A DNA stretch of 64,000 nucleotides from DASSFZ01 sp035292585 (GTDB lineage: Bacteria; Chloroflexota; Anaerolineae; Fen-1058), in the NCBI GenBank assembly GCA_035292585.1, contig DATDPU010000160.1, forward strand, positions 13,141-77,140, read 5' to 3'. Position 1 is the first letter of the stretch. The number at the start of each line of letters is the position of its first letter. Both the position numbers and the translations under genes were made by a program. Below are positions 19,213 to 28,796 of the stretch, piece after piece. The notes under the pieces were generated by a model. The model saw only the letters and a program-made list of their open reading frames with translations. It had not been told where the DNA came from and made no database searches.

Positions 19213-19235
19213 GTTAGCTGGTTGGTTGGTTGGTT
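19213..19235 (+). repeat. GGTT-rich word element between glycan genes
   Basis: A short run of the tetranucleotide GGTT follows GTTAGCT in the 37-base gap before the next gene. The complementary word (CCAA runs) appears in frame inside the glycosyltransferase gene near 21418-21441. It offers no ribosome binding site for ATG 19242. Confidence 0.5.
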
Positions 19236-19241
19236 TTCTGA

Positions 19242-20768
19242 ATGCTATCGTCAAGAGATCATACGCCAAACGCTCCACGCTATACGCTTCTCGCCCTCGG
19301 CGTGTTCGTCGCCGCGCTGGTAGTCTACATGCTGACGCTCGCGCCCGGTTTGCTGTGGGGCGGCGGCGATTTCGCCACATTCCAAACCAAAGCGTATACG
19401 GGTCAGATCGAGAGCAACATCTTCGGCCACCCGCTGTGGGTCATCCTCGCTCGCCCCTTCATCGCTTTGCCGATCCGCGACGTGGCGTATCGCGCTAACA
19501 TGGCATCGGCTGTATTCGGCGCGGCGGCGTTAGCCTTCGTCTACCTGTCGGCGTGGCAGATCACCCGCTCACTCGGCGCGTCACTTCTCGCAACGTCCGC
19601 GCTCGGGGTATCGCACACGTTCTGGACGTATGCGGTGATGCCTAAACCGTACTCGCTGAACGCGCTGCTGCTCGCCGCTTGCGTTTATTTTCTACTCCGC
19701 TGGAGAGACACACGGCGTGGCTTGTATCTGTATTTCTTTGCCGCTATTTATGGCTTGAGCCTGCTGAATCATCTGGTGCTGCTCACCTCGGCGGCGGGCT
19801 TCTTCGTTTACATCTGGCTTGTCGCGCGGCAGCCAACGGATCATGCGAGCGTGCGGCGACAGATTGCGCTAGCCGTCTTCATTTACGTGGCGGCGCTGGC
19901 GCCATACCTGTTGCTGATACTCGGCGCGGGACAAGCCGAGGGAACCGGTGGATCGATCGGCTTATTCCTGCGCGGTTTCTTCACGGCGCTGACTTCACCT
20001 GCGGCGCTAGTGCTGGGGCTTGGCGCAGGGATCGTCTTGCTGCTCTATCAGTTTTTTCTCGTCGCGCCGATTGGCCTGATCGGTCTGCGCAAGTCATGGG
20101 CGCTCGATCGCCCGGCAGCGTTTTTGTTATCGCTCATCGCGCTGGGCGACGTGGCCTTCCTGTTGGGCGCAACCGACCCACGCACCGGCGGCGATTACGT
20201 CTGGAACCTACACTACTATCTCCAGTTGTACGTCGTGTTCGCGCTGTGGTCGGCCATCGGGTTCGCTAGACTGTGGCCGCGCCTGTCCCAGGGCCGACTC
20301 CACCTCGTATTCAGCATGCTGTTGGTCGCCGTCCTGCCGATCGGTGTATACGCTGTCGCCCCTGCACTGGCCCGGCCTTTCACGGCGAATTTGCCCGGCT
20401 TCCGCGAGCTGGGTGGACGCGATAATCTCGCTTACGTGTTATCACCCTGGAAGCACACCGAAACCGGCGCGCGAACATTCGGCGAGAGCATTCTTGCAAC
20501 ATTGCCCCCGCACGCCTTCTTCTTCGCCGATTACGGGATATGGACTCTCATCCACTATCTTCAAGTCGTCGAGCGTGCTCGGCCGGATGTCACGCTGGTA
20601 CAACTGCCTGGCGTCGATTCCGGGCAACAGCTGCCGCTCATTCTCGCCCATCGCGACGCCGGTCTGCTGTTTCTGGGTGACGTCAATCGTTATTACGATT
20701 TGGCCGCCATCCAGGCTCACTTCGATGTTGTAGCCGCTGGCCCGATCTATCGGCTCACCCCAAAGTAA
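19242..20768 (+). CDS. DUF2723 (TMEM260-like, GT117-type) membrane glycosyltransferase
   Basis: A 508-aa polytopic protein. An early loop LTLAPGLLWGGGDFATFQTK and NIFGHPLWVILARPF match the DUF2723 family, whose eukaryotic member TMEM260 is a protein O-mannosyltransferase (family knowledge). About 11 transmembrane segments are followed by a soluble tail that includes FFADYGIWTLIHYLQ. The start at 19242 has no clear ribosome binding site, and the first residues overlap word-like DNA, so the true start may be slightly downstream. Confidence 0.8.
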   Translation: MLSSRDHTPNAPRYTLLALGVFVAALVVYMLTLAPGLLWGGGDFATFQTKAYTGQIESNIFGHPLWVILARPFIALPIRDVAYRANMASAVFGAAALAFVYLSAWQITRSLGASLLATSALGVSHTFWTYAVMPKPYSLNALLLAACVYFLLRWRDTRRGLYLYFFAAIYGLSLLNHLVLLTSAAGFFVYIWLVARQPTDHASVRRQIALAVFIYVAALAPYLLLILGAGQAEGTGGSIGLFLRGFFTALTSPAALVLGLGAGIVLLLYQFFLVAPIGLIGLRKSWALDRPAAFLLSLIALGDVAFLLGATDPRTGGDYVWNLHYYLQLYVVFALWSAIGFARLWPRLSQGRLHLVFSMLLVAVLPIGVYAVAPALARPFTANLPGFRELGGRDNLAYVLSPWKHTETGARTFGESILATLPPHAFFFADYGIWTLIHYLQVVERARPDVTLVQLPGVDSGQQLPLILAHRDAGLLFLGDVNRYYDLAAIQAHFDVVAAGPIYRLTPK

Positions 20769-20807
20769 GCGCGTGAGCGGGAGACTCCGGAGTTTGATGG
20801 CCGACGT

Positions 20808-20850
20808 TTTTGAAATCCGTGATATCTGTGACATCCGTGGTTCATAAACG
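20808..20850 (+). repeat. Word element (ATCCGTG family)
   Basis: Three near-repeats of ATCCGTG/ATCTGTG/ATCCGTGG run through the 88-base gap before the next glycosyltransferase. The same word type, in a fuller palindromic form, occurs at 54022-54130. No terminator is seen; the short ACTCCGGAGT palindrome nearby lacks a T-run. Confidence 0.55.
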
Positions 20851-20856
20851 AGATTA

Positions 20857-22005
20857 ATGAACATCCTGCACATCTACAAAGATTACTTCCCCGTCTTAGG
20901 CGGGATCGAAAACCACATCCGCGTCTTGGCCGAGGCGAGTGCGGCGCGCGGCCAGCAAGTCACGGTGCTCGTCACCAGCCTGGATCGACGCACGCAGATC
21001 GAAACGCTGAACGGCGTCAGCGTCATCAAGACCGGGCGCTGGCTCAACATCTCATCCGCGCCGATCAGCCCGGCGATGTTCGGGTGGGCGCGGCGCTTGG
21101 GTCGGCTTGCCGATATCGTCCACTTGCACTCCCCCTACCCGCCCGGCGAAACACTGCATCTGTTCAGCGGCTCGCGCGCTCAGACCGTCATCACTTACCA
21201 CAGCGACATCGTGCGGCAGAAGACGCTGCGGCGCGTCTATCGCCCGTTGCTGTGGCGCGTGCTGGCCAGGGCCGATCGCATCATCGCCACCAGCCCACGT
21301 TACATCGATACTTCGCCCTTCCTTCAGCGCTTCCGCGACAAATGCACCGTCGCCCCGCTCGGCGTCGATCTCAACCGTTTCGCCGCAGCCGACCCCGCCC
21401 GTGTCGCATCCATCCGCAACCAACTAACCAACCAGCCAACCCGCCACGTCATCCTGTCCGTCGGCAAACTGCGCCACTACAAAGGCTTCGATACGTTGAT
21501 CGAGGCATTGCCCGATTTGCTTGACGCCCGCCTGGTGATCGTTGGCTCCGGCCCACTGGAAGACACGTTGCGCGAGTGTGCAACGCTGTGCAGCGTCGCC
21601 GATCGCGTCACGTTTGCCGGCGAAGTACCTGATGCCGATCTGCCGGCTTACTATCATGCCGCCGACCTGTTCGTGTTGCCCGCGAATGCGCGCGCCGAAG
21701 CGTTCGGCGCAGTGCTGGTGGAGGCGATGGCCGCCGGTTTGGCCTGCGTCACCACCGAGGTCGGCACCGGCACATCCTGGGTCGTGCAAGATGGTGTCAC
21801 CGGGCTGGTCGTCCCACCCCGCGATCCAGCGCTGCTGGCGCAAGCGATCCGCTCGCTGCTGGCCAACGCCGATCGGCGGCGTCAAATGGGTCAGGCCGGC
21901 ATCGCCCGCGCGCGCGCGCAGTTTGATGAGCAGGCGATGATCGAGCGCGTTCATGCGGTGTACACGGGGGTGCGGGGTGGAGGTAAACAGGTGGCAGGTA
22001 AATAG
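20857..22005 (+). CDS. Glycosyltransferase family 4
   Basis: A 382-aa GT4 enzyme. Its acceptor loop is DYFPVLGGIENHIRVLAEA and its donor-half signatures are VILSVGKLRHYKGFDTLIEA and EAFGAVLVEAMAAGLACV. Two features come from word DNA: a short Gln/Asn/Thr-rich stretch (NQLTNQPT, near residue 190) translated from CCAA-type repeats, and the last residues (GGKQVAGK), which are translated from the palindromic element that begins near 21980. Function in glycan assembly is inferred from the neighbours. Confidence 0.87.
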   Translation: MNILHIYKDYFPVLGGIENHIRVLAEASAARGQQVTVLVTSLDRRTQIETLNGVSVIKTGRWLNISSAPISPAMFGWARRLGRLADIVHLHSPYPPGETLHLFSGSRAQTVITYHSDIVRQKTLRRVYRPLLWRVLARADRIIATSPRYIDTSPFLQRFRDKCTVAPLGVDLNRFAAADPARVASIRNQLTNQPTRHVILSVGKLRHYKGFDTLIEALPDLLDARLVIVGSGPLEDTLRECATLCSVADRVTFAGEVPDADLPAYYHAADLFVLPANARAEAFGAVLVEAMAAGLACVTTEVGTGTSWVVQDGVTGLVVPPRDPALLAQAIRSLLANADRRRQMGQAGIARARAQFDEQAMIERVHAVYTGVRGGGKQVAGK

Positions 22006-22074
22006 GTAGCAGGTAAACAGGTAGCTGGATACTTGCTTACCTGTTTACTTGTTCCCTCTCTACTTGTTTCCCTA
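21980..22074 (+). repeat. Palindromic GGTAAACAGGTAG word element
   Basis: Left-hand words of the type GGTAAACAGGTAG are mirrored by right-hand words of the type TTACCTGTTTAC, giving an imperfect long hairpin. It overlaps the 3' end of the preceding gene. The same words recur at 31060-31137 before valS. It has no T-run and is not a conventional terminator. Confidence 0.7.
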
Positions 22075-22079
22075 CACCC

Positions 22080-22108
22080 TTCAACCTTTTCACGCCCTAA
22101 GGTATAAT
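22080..22108 (+). promoter_or_regulatory. Candidate sigma-70-type promoter for the ligase-like gene
   Basis: A perfect TATAAT at 22103-22108 is 17 bases after a poor -35 match (TTCAAC, 22080-22085). The start codon of the next gene is at 22210, leaving a leader of about 95 bases. The -10 box is convincing and the -35 is weak. Confidence 0.5.
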
Positions 22109-22209
22109 GGCTCGCCTGACTTTAACGGAAACGCGCCGACCCGCTGTATAGAATCCAATCGTCAAGCCGGCGGATCGCCTGCCGTGAACCGAGGTGGCTT
22201 GGGAGCCGC

Positions 22210-25200
22210 ATGACAAATTCGAGTCGCTTGAGCGCGCTCTGCGACAAAATCATCGAAGCGAGTTGGCTGGCGGCCGTGGTGTTGACGCCGCTATTCTTCA
22301 ACATCTACTCCAGCCGCGTCTTCGAGCCGGACAAGCTCACCCTGCTCCGTTCGATCGCGCTGATCATGATCGCCGCCTGGATCGTCCGCACGATCGAAGA
22401 GCGGGCAGCGCTGGGCAAAGGCGGTCACGCCGAACCGGGCAATGGCAACCGGGCGCTTTTCAACGGCGTCACCTGGCGCACGCCGTTGATCCTGCCGACG
22501 CTGGTGCTGGTGATCGTCTACCTCATCGCCACCGTTCTGTCGGTTGCGCCGCACACCAGCTTCTTCGGCTCGTACCAGCGTTTGCAGGGCGCCTACACCA
22601 CGTTCTCCTACATCGTGGTATTCCTGATGATCGTGCTGAACATGCGCCGCCGCCGCCAGCTCGATCGGCTGATCACGGCGGTCGTGATGACCAGTATGCC
22701 GATCGCGTTCTACGGCGTGTTGCAGCGCGTCGATCGCGATCCGCTGCCCTGGGGCGGCGATGTGACGGTGCGCGTGGCCGGGAACATGGGCAACGCCATC
22801 TTCATCGCGGCCTACCTGATCATGGCCTTCTTCCTCACGCTGGGGCGCGTCATCGAAGCCTTCCGCACCATCCTCACCGAAGAAGAATCGCGCGTCTCGG
22901 ACATCCTGCGCGCGTCGGCGTACATCTTCGTCGGCGCGGTGCAGCTGATCACCTTTGCCTTTGCCGGCAGCCGTGGCCCACTCCTGGGCTGGCTGCCCGG
23001 CATGTTCATCCTCGGGCTGGTCGGGCTGCTGATGCTGCGCGTGACGCTGCACAGTTCGGCGGCGGGGCGGCCGGCAGGGTCGGCATCAGGGGACGCCTCC
23101 TACACGGGAGGCTCCGGTCATCGGCTCTCAGAAATCGATATACTCAAGGCGCTGCTGTTGTCGCTGACCAGTTTGGCGGCCGCCGGCATTGCTTTTTTGT
23201 TAGCTTTATCCGCCTTCCCCGGCCGACCGCAGGTCGAGCTGGCGGCTGTCGCGGCGCTGATCGGCGGGCTGGCGCCGCTGCTCGTGTTCGCCGGAATTCA
23301 GCGCGCGTCGGCGCGCTGGCTGTGGGCCTCGTGGATCTTCTTTTCGATCGTCGGCGCGGTCGCCCTGTTCGAGGTCAATTTCTCGGATCACCCGAAGATG
23401 GTCGAGTTGCGCGCGAGCGGCGCGTTTGGCTCGCTCGGCACGTTGTTTGAATCGGAAGGCGGCACCGGCAAAGTCCGCACGCTGATCTGGGAAGGCGCGG
23501 TCCAGCTGGTGCGCGCGCACGCGCCGATCACTTACCCGGACGGCACTTCCGATCCGCTCAATTTCGTGCGGCCGATCATCGGTTACGGCCCCGAATCGAT
23601 GTACGTGGCTTATAACCGCTTCTACCCGCCCGACCTGGCCCACTTCGAAGCGCGCAATGCCTCGCCCGATCGATCGCACAATGAGACGTGGGACTCGCTC
23701 GTGATCACCGGCTTCCTCGGCTTCCTCGCCGAGCAATTCCTGTTCCTCAGCGTGTTCTTCTTCGCGCTGAAGTTCATCGGCTGGGCGCCCAACCGTCGCG
23801 CCGCCATCACCTTGATCGCGATGATGATCGGCTTCGGCGCGCTCGGCGCGCTGGGCCTGGGCCTGGTCAAAGGCGTCAACTTTATGGGCACCGGCTGGCC
23901 AGGGGGCGTGACGGCCGGGATCGTGCTCTACGTCATCACGTTCGCGCTGTTCCACTTTCAGATCGGCAAACGGGTGTACCTGGCGCTGGCCGCCGTCTTG
24001 ATCTTCATCATCGATGCGGCGATTTTCGGCGCGACATTCACGTCGCAGAACCGCCTCAGCGAGATGATCGCGGCGACGGGCGCGAGTATCGTCGCCTTCG
24101 CCATCCTTTACTGGATCGGGCGGCGCGCTTTCGACGCAACCGCCGGTCAGCCGATCGCGTTAAGCGGCCACATCTTTCTGATCATCGCGCTGTTCGGCGG
24201 CATGCTCGCGCACTACCTGGAGATCAGCCTGGCGGGAATTGCGATTGCGGCCACCCGTACGTACTTCTGGACTTTCGCCGGGCTGCTCGTGGTGACCGGG
24301 CTGAATTGGGTGCCCACCGACGATGCCGAACCGGCGCCGACCCTGGCGGCCCGGCCAGCCCCCGCCTCCGCTGCGCCCGGCAGGACATCCCCGGCCAACG
24401 TGCCGCGCCATAAGAAGCGGAAAGCCAGCGCCCCGGTCATGGCCCGCCCTGAGCCGCGACCGTCGATCACGCGCGCCCAGGCCAACTGGCTCGGCCCGAC
24501 GGTGGCCGCCGCCTTGATCGGGACGCTGATTCTGATCACGCTCGGCTTCAGCTTCATCAACACCCCGCCGGTTGCCGATCCGCAAGCAATGCCGCAGACC
24601 GCCACCCAGGTCATCTGGAACTCGCTCACGCGCCTGCCGTATAAAGGCAACGTCGAGTCGCCGGGGACGTTGTTGATGTTTCTCGTCACCTGGGTCTTCG
24701 GCGCGGTGGTCTCGCTGACCGAACTGCGCCGGCGCGGCATCCTCACCCCCGCCAACCAGCTGCAGGCCACCCTGACTTATCTCGGCCTATCGATCACCGC
24801 CGCTTTCGGCTATTGGATGATTCACGCCGGGCGCACGCTCGACGCACTGGACTTCCTGCTCAAGATCAACACCACGCAGGCCACGAGCCTGAACGAGTAC
24901 GTCAACCGCTTCGTCACGCTGGCCGAGACGATGGCCGGCCTGCTGGGCCTGTTCTACCTGGCCGTCATCGTCACGATCGGATTCATTGGCCTGAGCCTGC
25001 TGAGTGAAGCGCGCACCCGTACCTTAGCAGCAGCCAGCGAGTGGGGCCTGATCGCCGCGCTGCCCGCCTTCGCCGCTGCGCTGGTGTTGCTCATCAATAC
25101 CAACTTCAACCCAATCCGCGCCGACATTATCTTCAAACAAGGGCAGCAATACGTCGCCAACAATGCCTGTGATGGCGCGGGCGATCCACTCAGCCAGTGC

Positions 25201-26232
25201 GATCTCGCCCTCGCGCATCTCAAGCAGGCGCTGAAGTACGCGCCGGGCGAAGACTTCTACATGCTGGCGCTCGGCGCGTCGTACCTCAACAAGTCGGCGG
25301 CTGCGCCCGATGCCTCGGCGTTGCTGGTCGATAACAGCACCTACGCATCGATCATCAATCTCGACGTGCAGACGACGGCGCAGCTCAACCGGCGCGATGC
25401 GCTCACCGCCGCGCGCGTCACGCTCGATCATGCCCAACAGATCAACCCGCTCAACACCGATCATTCGGCCAACCTGGCCCGTCTGCACCGGCGCTGGTCG
25501 GACCTGGCCGCCGACGACGCCGAGCGCAAGTTGCGCCTGGAGCAGGCCGGCGCGTATTATCAGCAGGCGACCGGCCTCAGCCCGCAGAACGCGCAGTTGT
25601 GGAACGAATGGGCGGTCGTGTTCTTCAGCCTGTACGATCTGGCTTCGCGGCTGAACGATACCGCCGCCGCCCAGGCCGCGCTGCAAGAAGCGCAGGCCAA
25701 GCTGGATGAATCGCTGCGGCTGGATCAACAGTTCAGCGATACTTACCTCTACCTGTCCAGCCTGTATAGTGTGCGCGGCCAGACGGCCGAAGCAGAGGCA
25801 GCCTTGAGCAAGGCGCTGGAGCTCAGCCCCGATAGTCCCGATGCCTGGGGGCGGCTGACCGAACAGTTGCTGGCGACCGGCAACTTTACCGAGGCCGAGC
25901 GGATCACGCTGGACTTCGTCAATCGCAATCCGGGTTTCTTGCCCGCCTGGCGCATGTTATCGCGTCGGATTTACTTCCCGCAGGGTCGCCTGGCCGAGGC
26001 GATCGATGCCGCACAGCGCAGCGTCGAGCTGGGCGTAAACGATCCCGGCTTGTGGGAAGATCAACTCGCGCTGGCCGAGATGCTGCGGCTGGGCGGCGAT
26101 CTGGCTGCGGCATTACCGTACGCGCAAGCCGCGCTCGAAGGCGCGCCGCCGGATCGCAAAGCCGATGCACAACAAGTGCTGGATGCGATCCAGAACGCGC
26201 TGGGCGGGTCGTCGCAGCCATCCAGTCCTTGA
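22210..26232 (+). CDS. O-antigen-ligase/polymerase-like membrane protein with C-terminal TPRs (1340 aa)
   Basis: Probable Wzy/WaaL-type glycan polymerase or ligase fused to a TPR domain. The N-terminal 690 residues are polytopic. The large loop around residues 415-500 (TLIWEGAVQLVRAHAP, then GYGPES and SHNETWDSLVITGFLG) resembles the Wzy_C periplasmic loop with its Arg and His residues. An Ala/Pro- and Lys-rich linker occupies about 705-760. More membrane segments follow, and TPR-like repeats span about 970-1335. Residues about 291-305 (GSASGDASYTGG) are translated from a palindromic word element. GGGAG lies 6 bases before ATG 22210. Confidence 0.8.
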   Translation: MTNSSRLSALCDKIIEASWLAAVVLTPLFFNIYSSRVFEPDKLTLLRSIALIMIAAWIVRTIEERAALGKGGHAEPGNGNRALFNGVTWRTPLILPTLVLVIVYLIATVLSVAPHTSFFGSYQRLQGAYTTFSYIVVFLMIVLNMRRRRQLDRLITAVVMTSMPIAFYGVLQRVDRDPLPWGGDVTVRVAGNMGNAIFIAAYLIMAFFLTLGRVIEAFRTILTEEESRVSDILRASAYIFVGAVQLITFAFAGSRGPLLGWLPGMFILGLVGLLMLRVTLHSSAAGRPAGSASGDASYTGGSGHRLSEIDILKALLLSLTSLAAAGIAFLLALSAFPGRPQVELAAVAALIGGLAPLLVFAGIQRASARWLWASWIFFSIVGAVALFEVNFSDHPKMVELRASGAFGSLGTLFESEGGTGKVRTLIWEGAVQLVRAHAPITYPDGTSDPLNFVRPIIGYGPESMYVAYNRFYPPDLAHFEARNASPDRSHNETWDSLVITGFLGFLAEQFLFLSVFFFALKFIGWAPNRRAAITLIAMMIGFGALGALGLGLVKGVNFMGTGWPGGVTAGIVLYVITFALFHFQIGKRVYLALAAVLIFIIDAAIFGATFTSQNRLSEMIAATGASIVAFAILYWIGRRAFDATAGQPIALSGHIFLIIALFGGMLAHYLEISLAGIAIAATRTYFWTFAGLLVVTGLNWVPTDDAEPAPTLAARPAPASAAPGRTSPANVPRHKKRKASAPVMARPEPRPSITRAQANWLGPTVAAALIGTLILITLGFSFINTPPVADPQAMPQTATQVIWNSLTRLPYKGNVESPGTLLMFLVTWVFGAVVSLTELRRRGILTPANQLQATLTYLGLSITAAFGYWMIHAGRTLDALDFLLKINTTQATSLNEYVNRFVTLAETMAGLLGLFYLAVIVTIGFIGLSLLSEARTRTLAAASEWGLIAALPAFAAALVLLINTNFNPIRADIIFKQGQQYVANNACDGAGDPLSQCDLALAHLKQALKYAPGEDFYMLALGASYLNKSAAAPDASALLVDNSTYASIINLDVQTTAQLNRRDALTAARVTLDHAQQINPLNTDHSANLARLHRRWSDLAADDAERKLRLEQAGAYYQQATGLSPQNAQLWNEWAVVFFSLYDLASRLNDTAAAQAALQEAQAKLDESLRLDQQFSDTYLYLSSLYSVRGQTAEAEAALSKALELSPDSPDAWGRLTEQLLATGNFTEAERITLDFVNRNPGFLPAWRMLSRRIYFPQGRLAEAIDAAQRSVELGVNDPGLWEDQLALAEMLRLGGDLAAALPYAQAALEGAPPDRKADAQQVLDAIQNALGGSSQPSSP
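23080..23104 (+). repeat. In-frame 3' half of palindromic element family A
   Basis: This 25-base stretch reads TCGGCATC, then a GGGG-containing loop, then GCCTCCTACA. It is the same 3' half as the complete 56-base element at 45817-45872 and is read in the same frame (SASGDASYT). It lies in a cytoplasmic loop of the ligase-like protein, so the reading frame is kept. Confidence 0.75.
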
Positions 26233-26250
26233 TCGAGTAGAAAGTGGCGG

Positions 26251-26360
26251 TCGATCACGCATCCGACGCCCACCAGGGGCTACGCTACGAGTCGCGTGAT
26301 CGATTGAGGCGATCACGCATCCGACGCCCACCAGGGGCTACGCTACGAGTCGCGTGATCG
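26251..26360 (+). repeat. Two tandem hairpin elements with CGATCACGC/GCGTGATCG arms
   Basis: Copy 1 spans 26252-26302 and copy 2 spans 26310-26360, 58 bases apart and nearly identical. Each has perfect 9-bp terminal arms (CGATCACGC and GCGTGATCG) around an interior containing GACGCCCACC and GGGGCTACGCTACG. Part of that interior is shared with the element at 36913-36997. They fill the gap before the WecA-like gene. Confidence 0.85.
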
Positions 26361-26381
26361 ACTGAGTGTGGGAGTGTGGAG

Positions 26382-27458
26382 ATGAGCACCGCCATGCTGA
26401 TCTTCGCCGGTGCGCTGATCCTCGCGCTGGGTGGTACGCCGCTGGCGCGACGACTGGCGCCACGGCTGGGGATGATCGATCAGCCTGATGCTCGCAAAGT
26501 CCACCAGCGGCCGATGCCGCGCATGGGCGGCGCGGCGATCGTGCTGGCCTGCCTGGCAGCTGTGCTGCTCTTCCGCGAGCGCATCGAGTTTCAGCAGCTG
26601 GTTGGCATCGTGTTGGGCGGGGCGTTCGTTTCGCTGATCGGCGCACTCGACGATCGCTGGGGGATGGCGCCGCTGGTCAAACTGATCGGGCAGTTCTTCG
26701 CGGCGGGCATTTTGATCGCCACGGGCCTGACCATCCAACTGTTGCCCGTCGCGTGGCTCAACTACGGCTTGACCGCGCTGTGGATCGTCGGCATCACGAA
26801 TGCCTTCAATCTGCTGGACAACATGGATGGACTATCGAGCGGGGTGGCCGCGATCGCGGCGGCCTTCTTTACGTTGCTGGCCGCGCTGAGTAAACAATCC
26901 TACGTGAGCGCGCTGTCCGCCGCCGTGCTCGGCGCGACGTTGGGATTCCTCATTTACAACTTCAACCCGGCCAGCATCTTCATGGGCGATTCGGGCAGCC
27001 TGTTCATCGGATTCGTCCTGGCAGCCATCGGCGTCAAGCTGCGCTTTCCCGATAACGTCAACTTTGTCACCTGGATGGCCCCGGTGTTGGTGTTGAGCGT
27101 GCCGCTGTTCGATACAGCGCTGGTCAGTATCTCACGGCTGCGGCGCGGCCTGAATCCGCTGACCACGCCGGGCAAAGATCACACCTCGCACCGGTTGGTC
27201 GCGGCGGGTTTCAGCACGCGCGAGGCGGTGATGCTGCACTACCTGGCCGGCGGCGCTTACGGTCTGCTGGCGATCTTCGTCACACAGGCCACTGTGTTCG
27301 AGGGCTACGTCGCCGGCGGGGCGGCTGCGCTGCTCGGCCTGTACACGCTGATCCGGCTGGAACACCAGTTTAGGAGGCATTTGATTTCACCCTCAGCCCA
27401 GCCCTCTCCCTCAAAGGGCGAAGGGGCCGGTTCCCTCTCCCCGCCGGGGAGCAGGTAA
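26382..27458 (+). CDS. Undecaprenyl-phosphate GlcNAc-1-phosphate transferase-like (WecA/TagO family)
   Basis: Integral membrane enzyme that would start lipid-linked glycan synthesis by moving a sugar-1-phosphate from UDP-sugar to undecaprenyl phosphate. It has 358 aa and about 10-11 hydrophobic segments. Family motifs are the early KVHQRPMPRMGG loop, GALDDRWG (metal-binding aspartates), NAFNLLDNMDGLSSG and FMGDSGSLFIGF. ATG 26382 is seven bases after GGGAG. The last 20 or so residues, rich in Ser/Pro/Gly, are translated from a CCCTCTCCC-type word element and probably extend the ancestral C-terminus. Confidence 0.9.
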   Translation: MSTAMLIFAGALILALGGTPLARRLAPRLGMIDQPDARKVHQRPMPRMGGAAIVLACLAAVLLFRERIEFQQLVGIVLGGAFVSLIGALDDRWGMAPLVKLIGQFFAAGILIATGLTIQLLPVAWLNYGLTALWIVGITNAFNLLDNMDGLSSGVAAIAAAFFTLLAALSKQSYVSALSAAVLGATLGFLIYNFNPASIFMGDSGSLFIGFVLAAIGVKLRFPDNVNFVTWMAPVLVLSVPLFDTALVSISRLRRGLNPLTTPGKDHTSHRLVAAGFSTREAVMLHYLAGGAYGLLAIFVTQATVFEGYVAGGAAALLGLYTLIRLEHQFRRHLISPSAQPSPSKGEGAGSLSPPGSR

Positions 27459-27470
27459 GGGCGAGGGGAA
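27388..27470 (+). repeat. CCCTCTCCC word element forming a gene 3' end
   Basis: CCCTCTCCC words and their near-complement (GGGCGAGGGG) flank a short centre, giving an imperfect hairpin that spans the last codons of the WecA-like gene and the start of the 18-base gap. The same word type lies inside the valS leader at 30938-30980. Confidence 0.65.
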
Positions 27471-27476
27471 GATACC

Positions 27477-28796
27477 ATGCGTGATCAACTCGTCGCAGTA
27501 ATTGGGTTGGGCTACGTCGGGCTGCCACTGGCGATCGGCCTGGCCGAGGTGGGTCGCACGGTCATCGGCCTCGATATCGACTCGCGCAAGGTCGAGCGGC
27601 TCAACCGCGGCGAATCGCACATTCCCGATGTGCCCGCCGCCGCAGTCGAGCGCCTGGTGCAGGCCAAACGCTTTTCCGCCACGACCGACGCGGCGGCGCT
27701 GCGCGCGCCCGATGCGATCTTTATTTGCGTCCCGACGCCGTTCGACGCCAATCGCGCGCCCGACTTGTCGTTCATCCGCAGCGCGGCCCAGTCGATCCAG
27801 CCGCAGCTGCGGGCCGGGCACCTGATCGTGTTGGAATCGACCACCTATCCCGGCACCACCGAAGAAATCTTGCAGCCCATACTCGAAACCTCCGGGCTGC
27901 GCGGCGGCATCGATTTCGATCTGGCGTTCGTGCCGGAACGCATCGATCCGGGCCAGACCGAAAGCCGGGGTTGGACGATCATCAACACGCCGAAGGTCGT
28001 CGGCGGGCTGACGCCCCAGGGCGCACAGCGCGCCTCGGCGCTGCTCGCGACGATGGGCGCGCCGGTCCACGTCGTCTCCTCGCCGCGCGCGGCCGAGATG
28101 GCGAAGTTGCTGGAGAACACGTTTCGCAGCGTCAACATCGCACTGGTCAACGAACTGGCGTTGCTGTGCGAGCGAATGAGCATCGACGTGTGGGAAGTGA
28201 TCGGCGCGGCGGCCACCAAGCCATACGGCTTCATGCCGTTTCGACCAGGGCCAGGGGTAGGCGGGCATTGCATCCCGGTGGATCCGCTGTACCTGTCGTG
28301 GAAGGCGCGCGAGTTCGATTTCCACACCAACTTCATCGACCTGGCCGCGCAGGTCAACGACGACATGCCGTATCACGTGATCGAGCTGATCGTGCGCGGG
28401 CTATCGCGGCAGGGGCGCGCGCTGGATGGGGCGCAGGTGCTGGTGCTGGGCGTCGCCTTCAAGCGCGACATCGACGACGCGCGCAACTCGCCCGCCGAAC
28501 GGCTGATGGAACTGTTGATGGCGCGCGGCGCACAGGTGGCCTATCACGATCCATACGTGCCGCAGTTCCGCGTCGGCGGCAACGTGTTTCATCGGCGGCG
28601 CGAGACGTTCGACTCCGTCTCGCTGACGGCTGCGGCGCTGGCCGGGGCCGAGTGTGTGGTCGTCGTCACCGGCCACACCTCGATCGACTATCGCCAGGTG
28701 GCGGCGCAGGCGCGGCTGGTCGTCGATACGTGCAACGCCGTGCCCCGCGACGCGCCGGGCCGCGTCATACGCCTGGGAGCACCCAATCAAGGATGA
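27477..28796 (+). CDS. UDP-sugar 6-dehydrogenase (WecC/WbpA type)
   Basis: NAD-dependent two-step oxidation of a UDP-hexose(-NAc) to its uronic acid, giving acidic sugars for the glycan. It has 439 aa. The N-terminal Rossmann motif is VIGLGYVGLPLA. The catalytic Cys265 sits in GGHCIPVDP. The C-terminal UDP-binding domain has VLGVAFKRDIDDARNSPA. This pattern fits UDP-N-acetylmannosamine/glucosamine dehydrogenases better than UDP-glucose dehydrogenases, though the substrate is not certain. Adjacency to the WecA-like gene supports the pathway. Confidence 0.88.
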   Translation: MRDQLVAVIGLGYVGLPLAIGLAEVGRTVIGLDIDSRKVERLNRGESHIPDVPAAAVERLVQAKRFSATTDAAALRAPDAIFICVPTPFDANRAPDLSFIRSAAQSIQPQLRAGHLIVLESTTYPGTTEEILQPILETSGLRGGIDFDLAFVPERIDPGQTESRGWTIINTPKVVGGLTPQGAQRASALLATMGAPVHVVSSPRAAEMAKLLENTFRSVNIALVNELALLCERMSIDVWEVIGAAATKPYGFMPFRPGPGVGGHCIPVDPLYLSWKAREFDFHTNFIDLAAQVNDDMPYHVIELIVRGLSRQGRALDGAQVLVLGVAFKRDIDDARNSPAERLMELLMARGAQVAYHDPYVPQFRVGGNVFHRRRETFDSVSLTAAALAGAECVVVVTGHTSIDYRQVAAQARLVVDTCNAVPRDAPGRVIRLGAPNQG

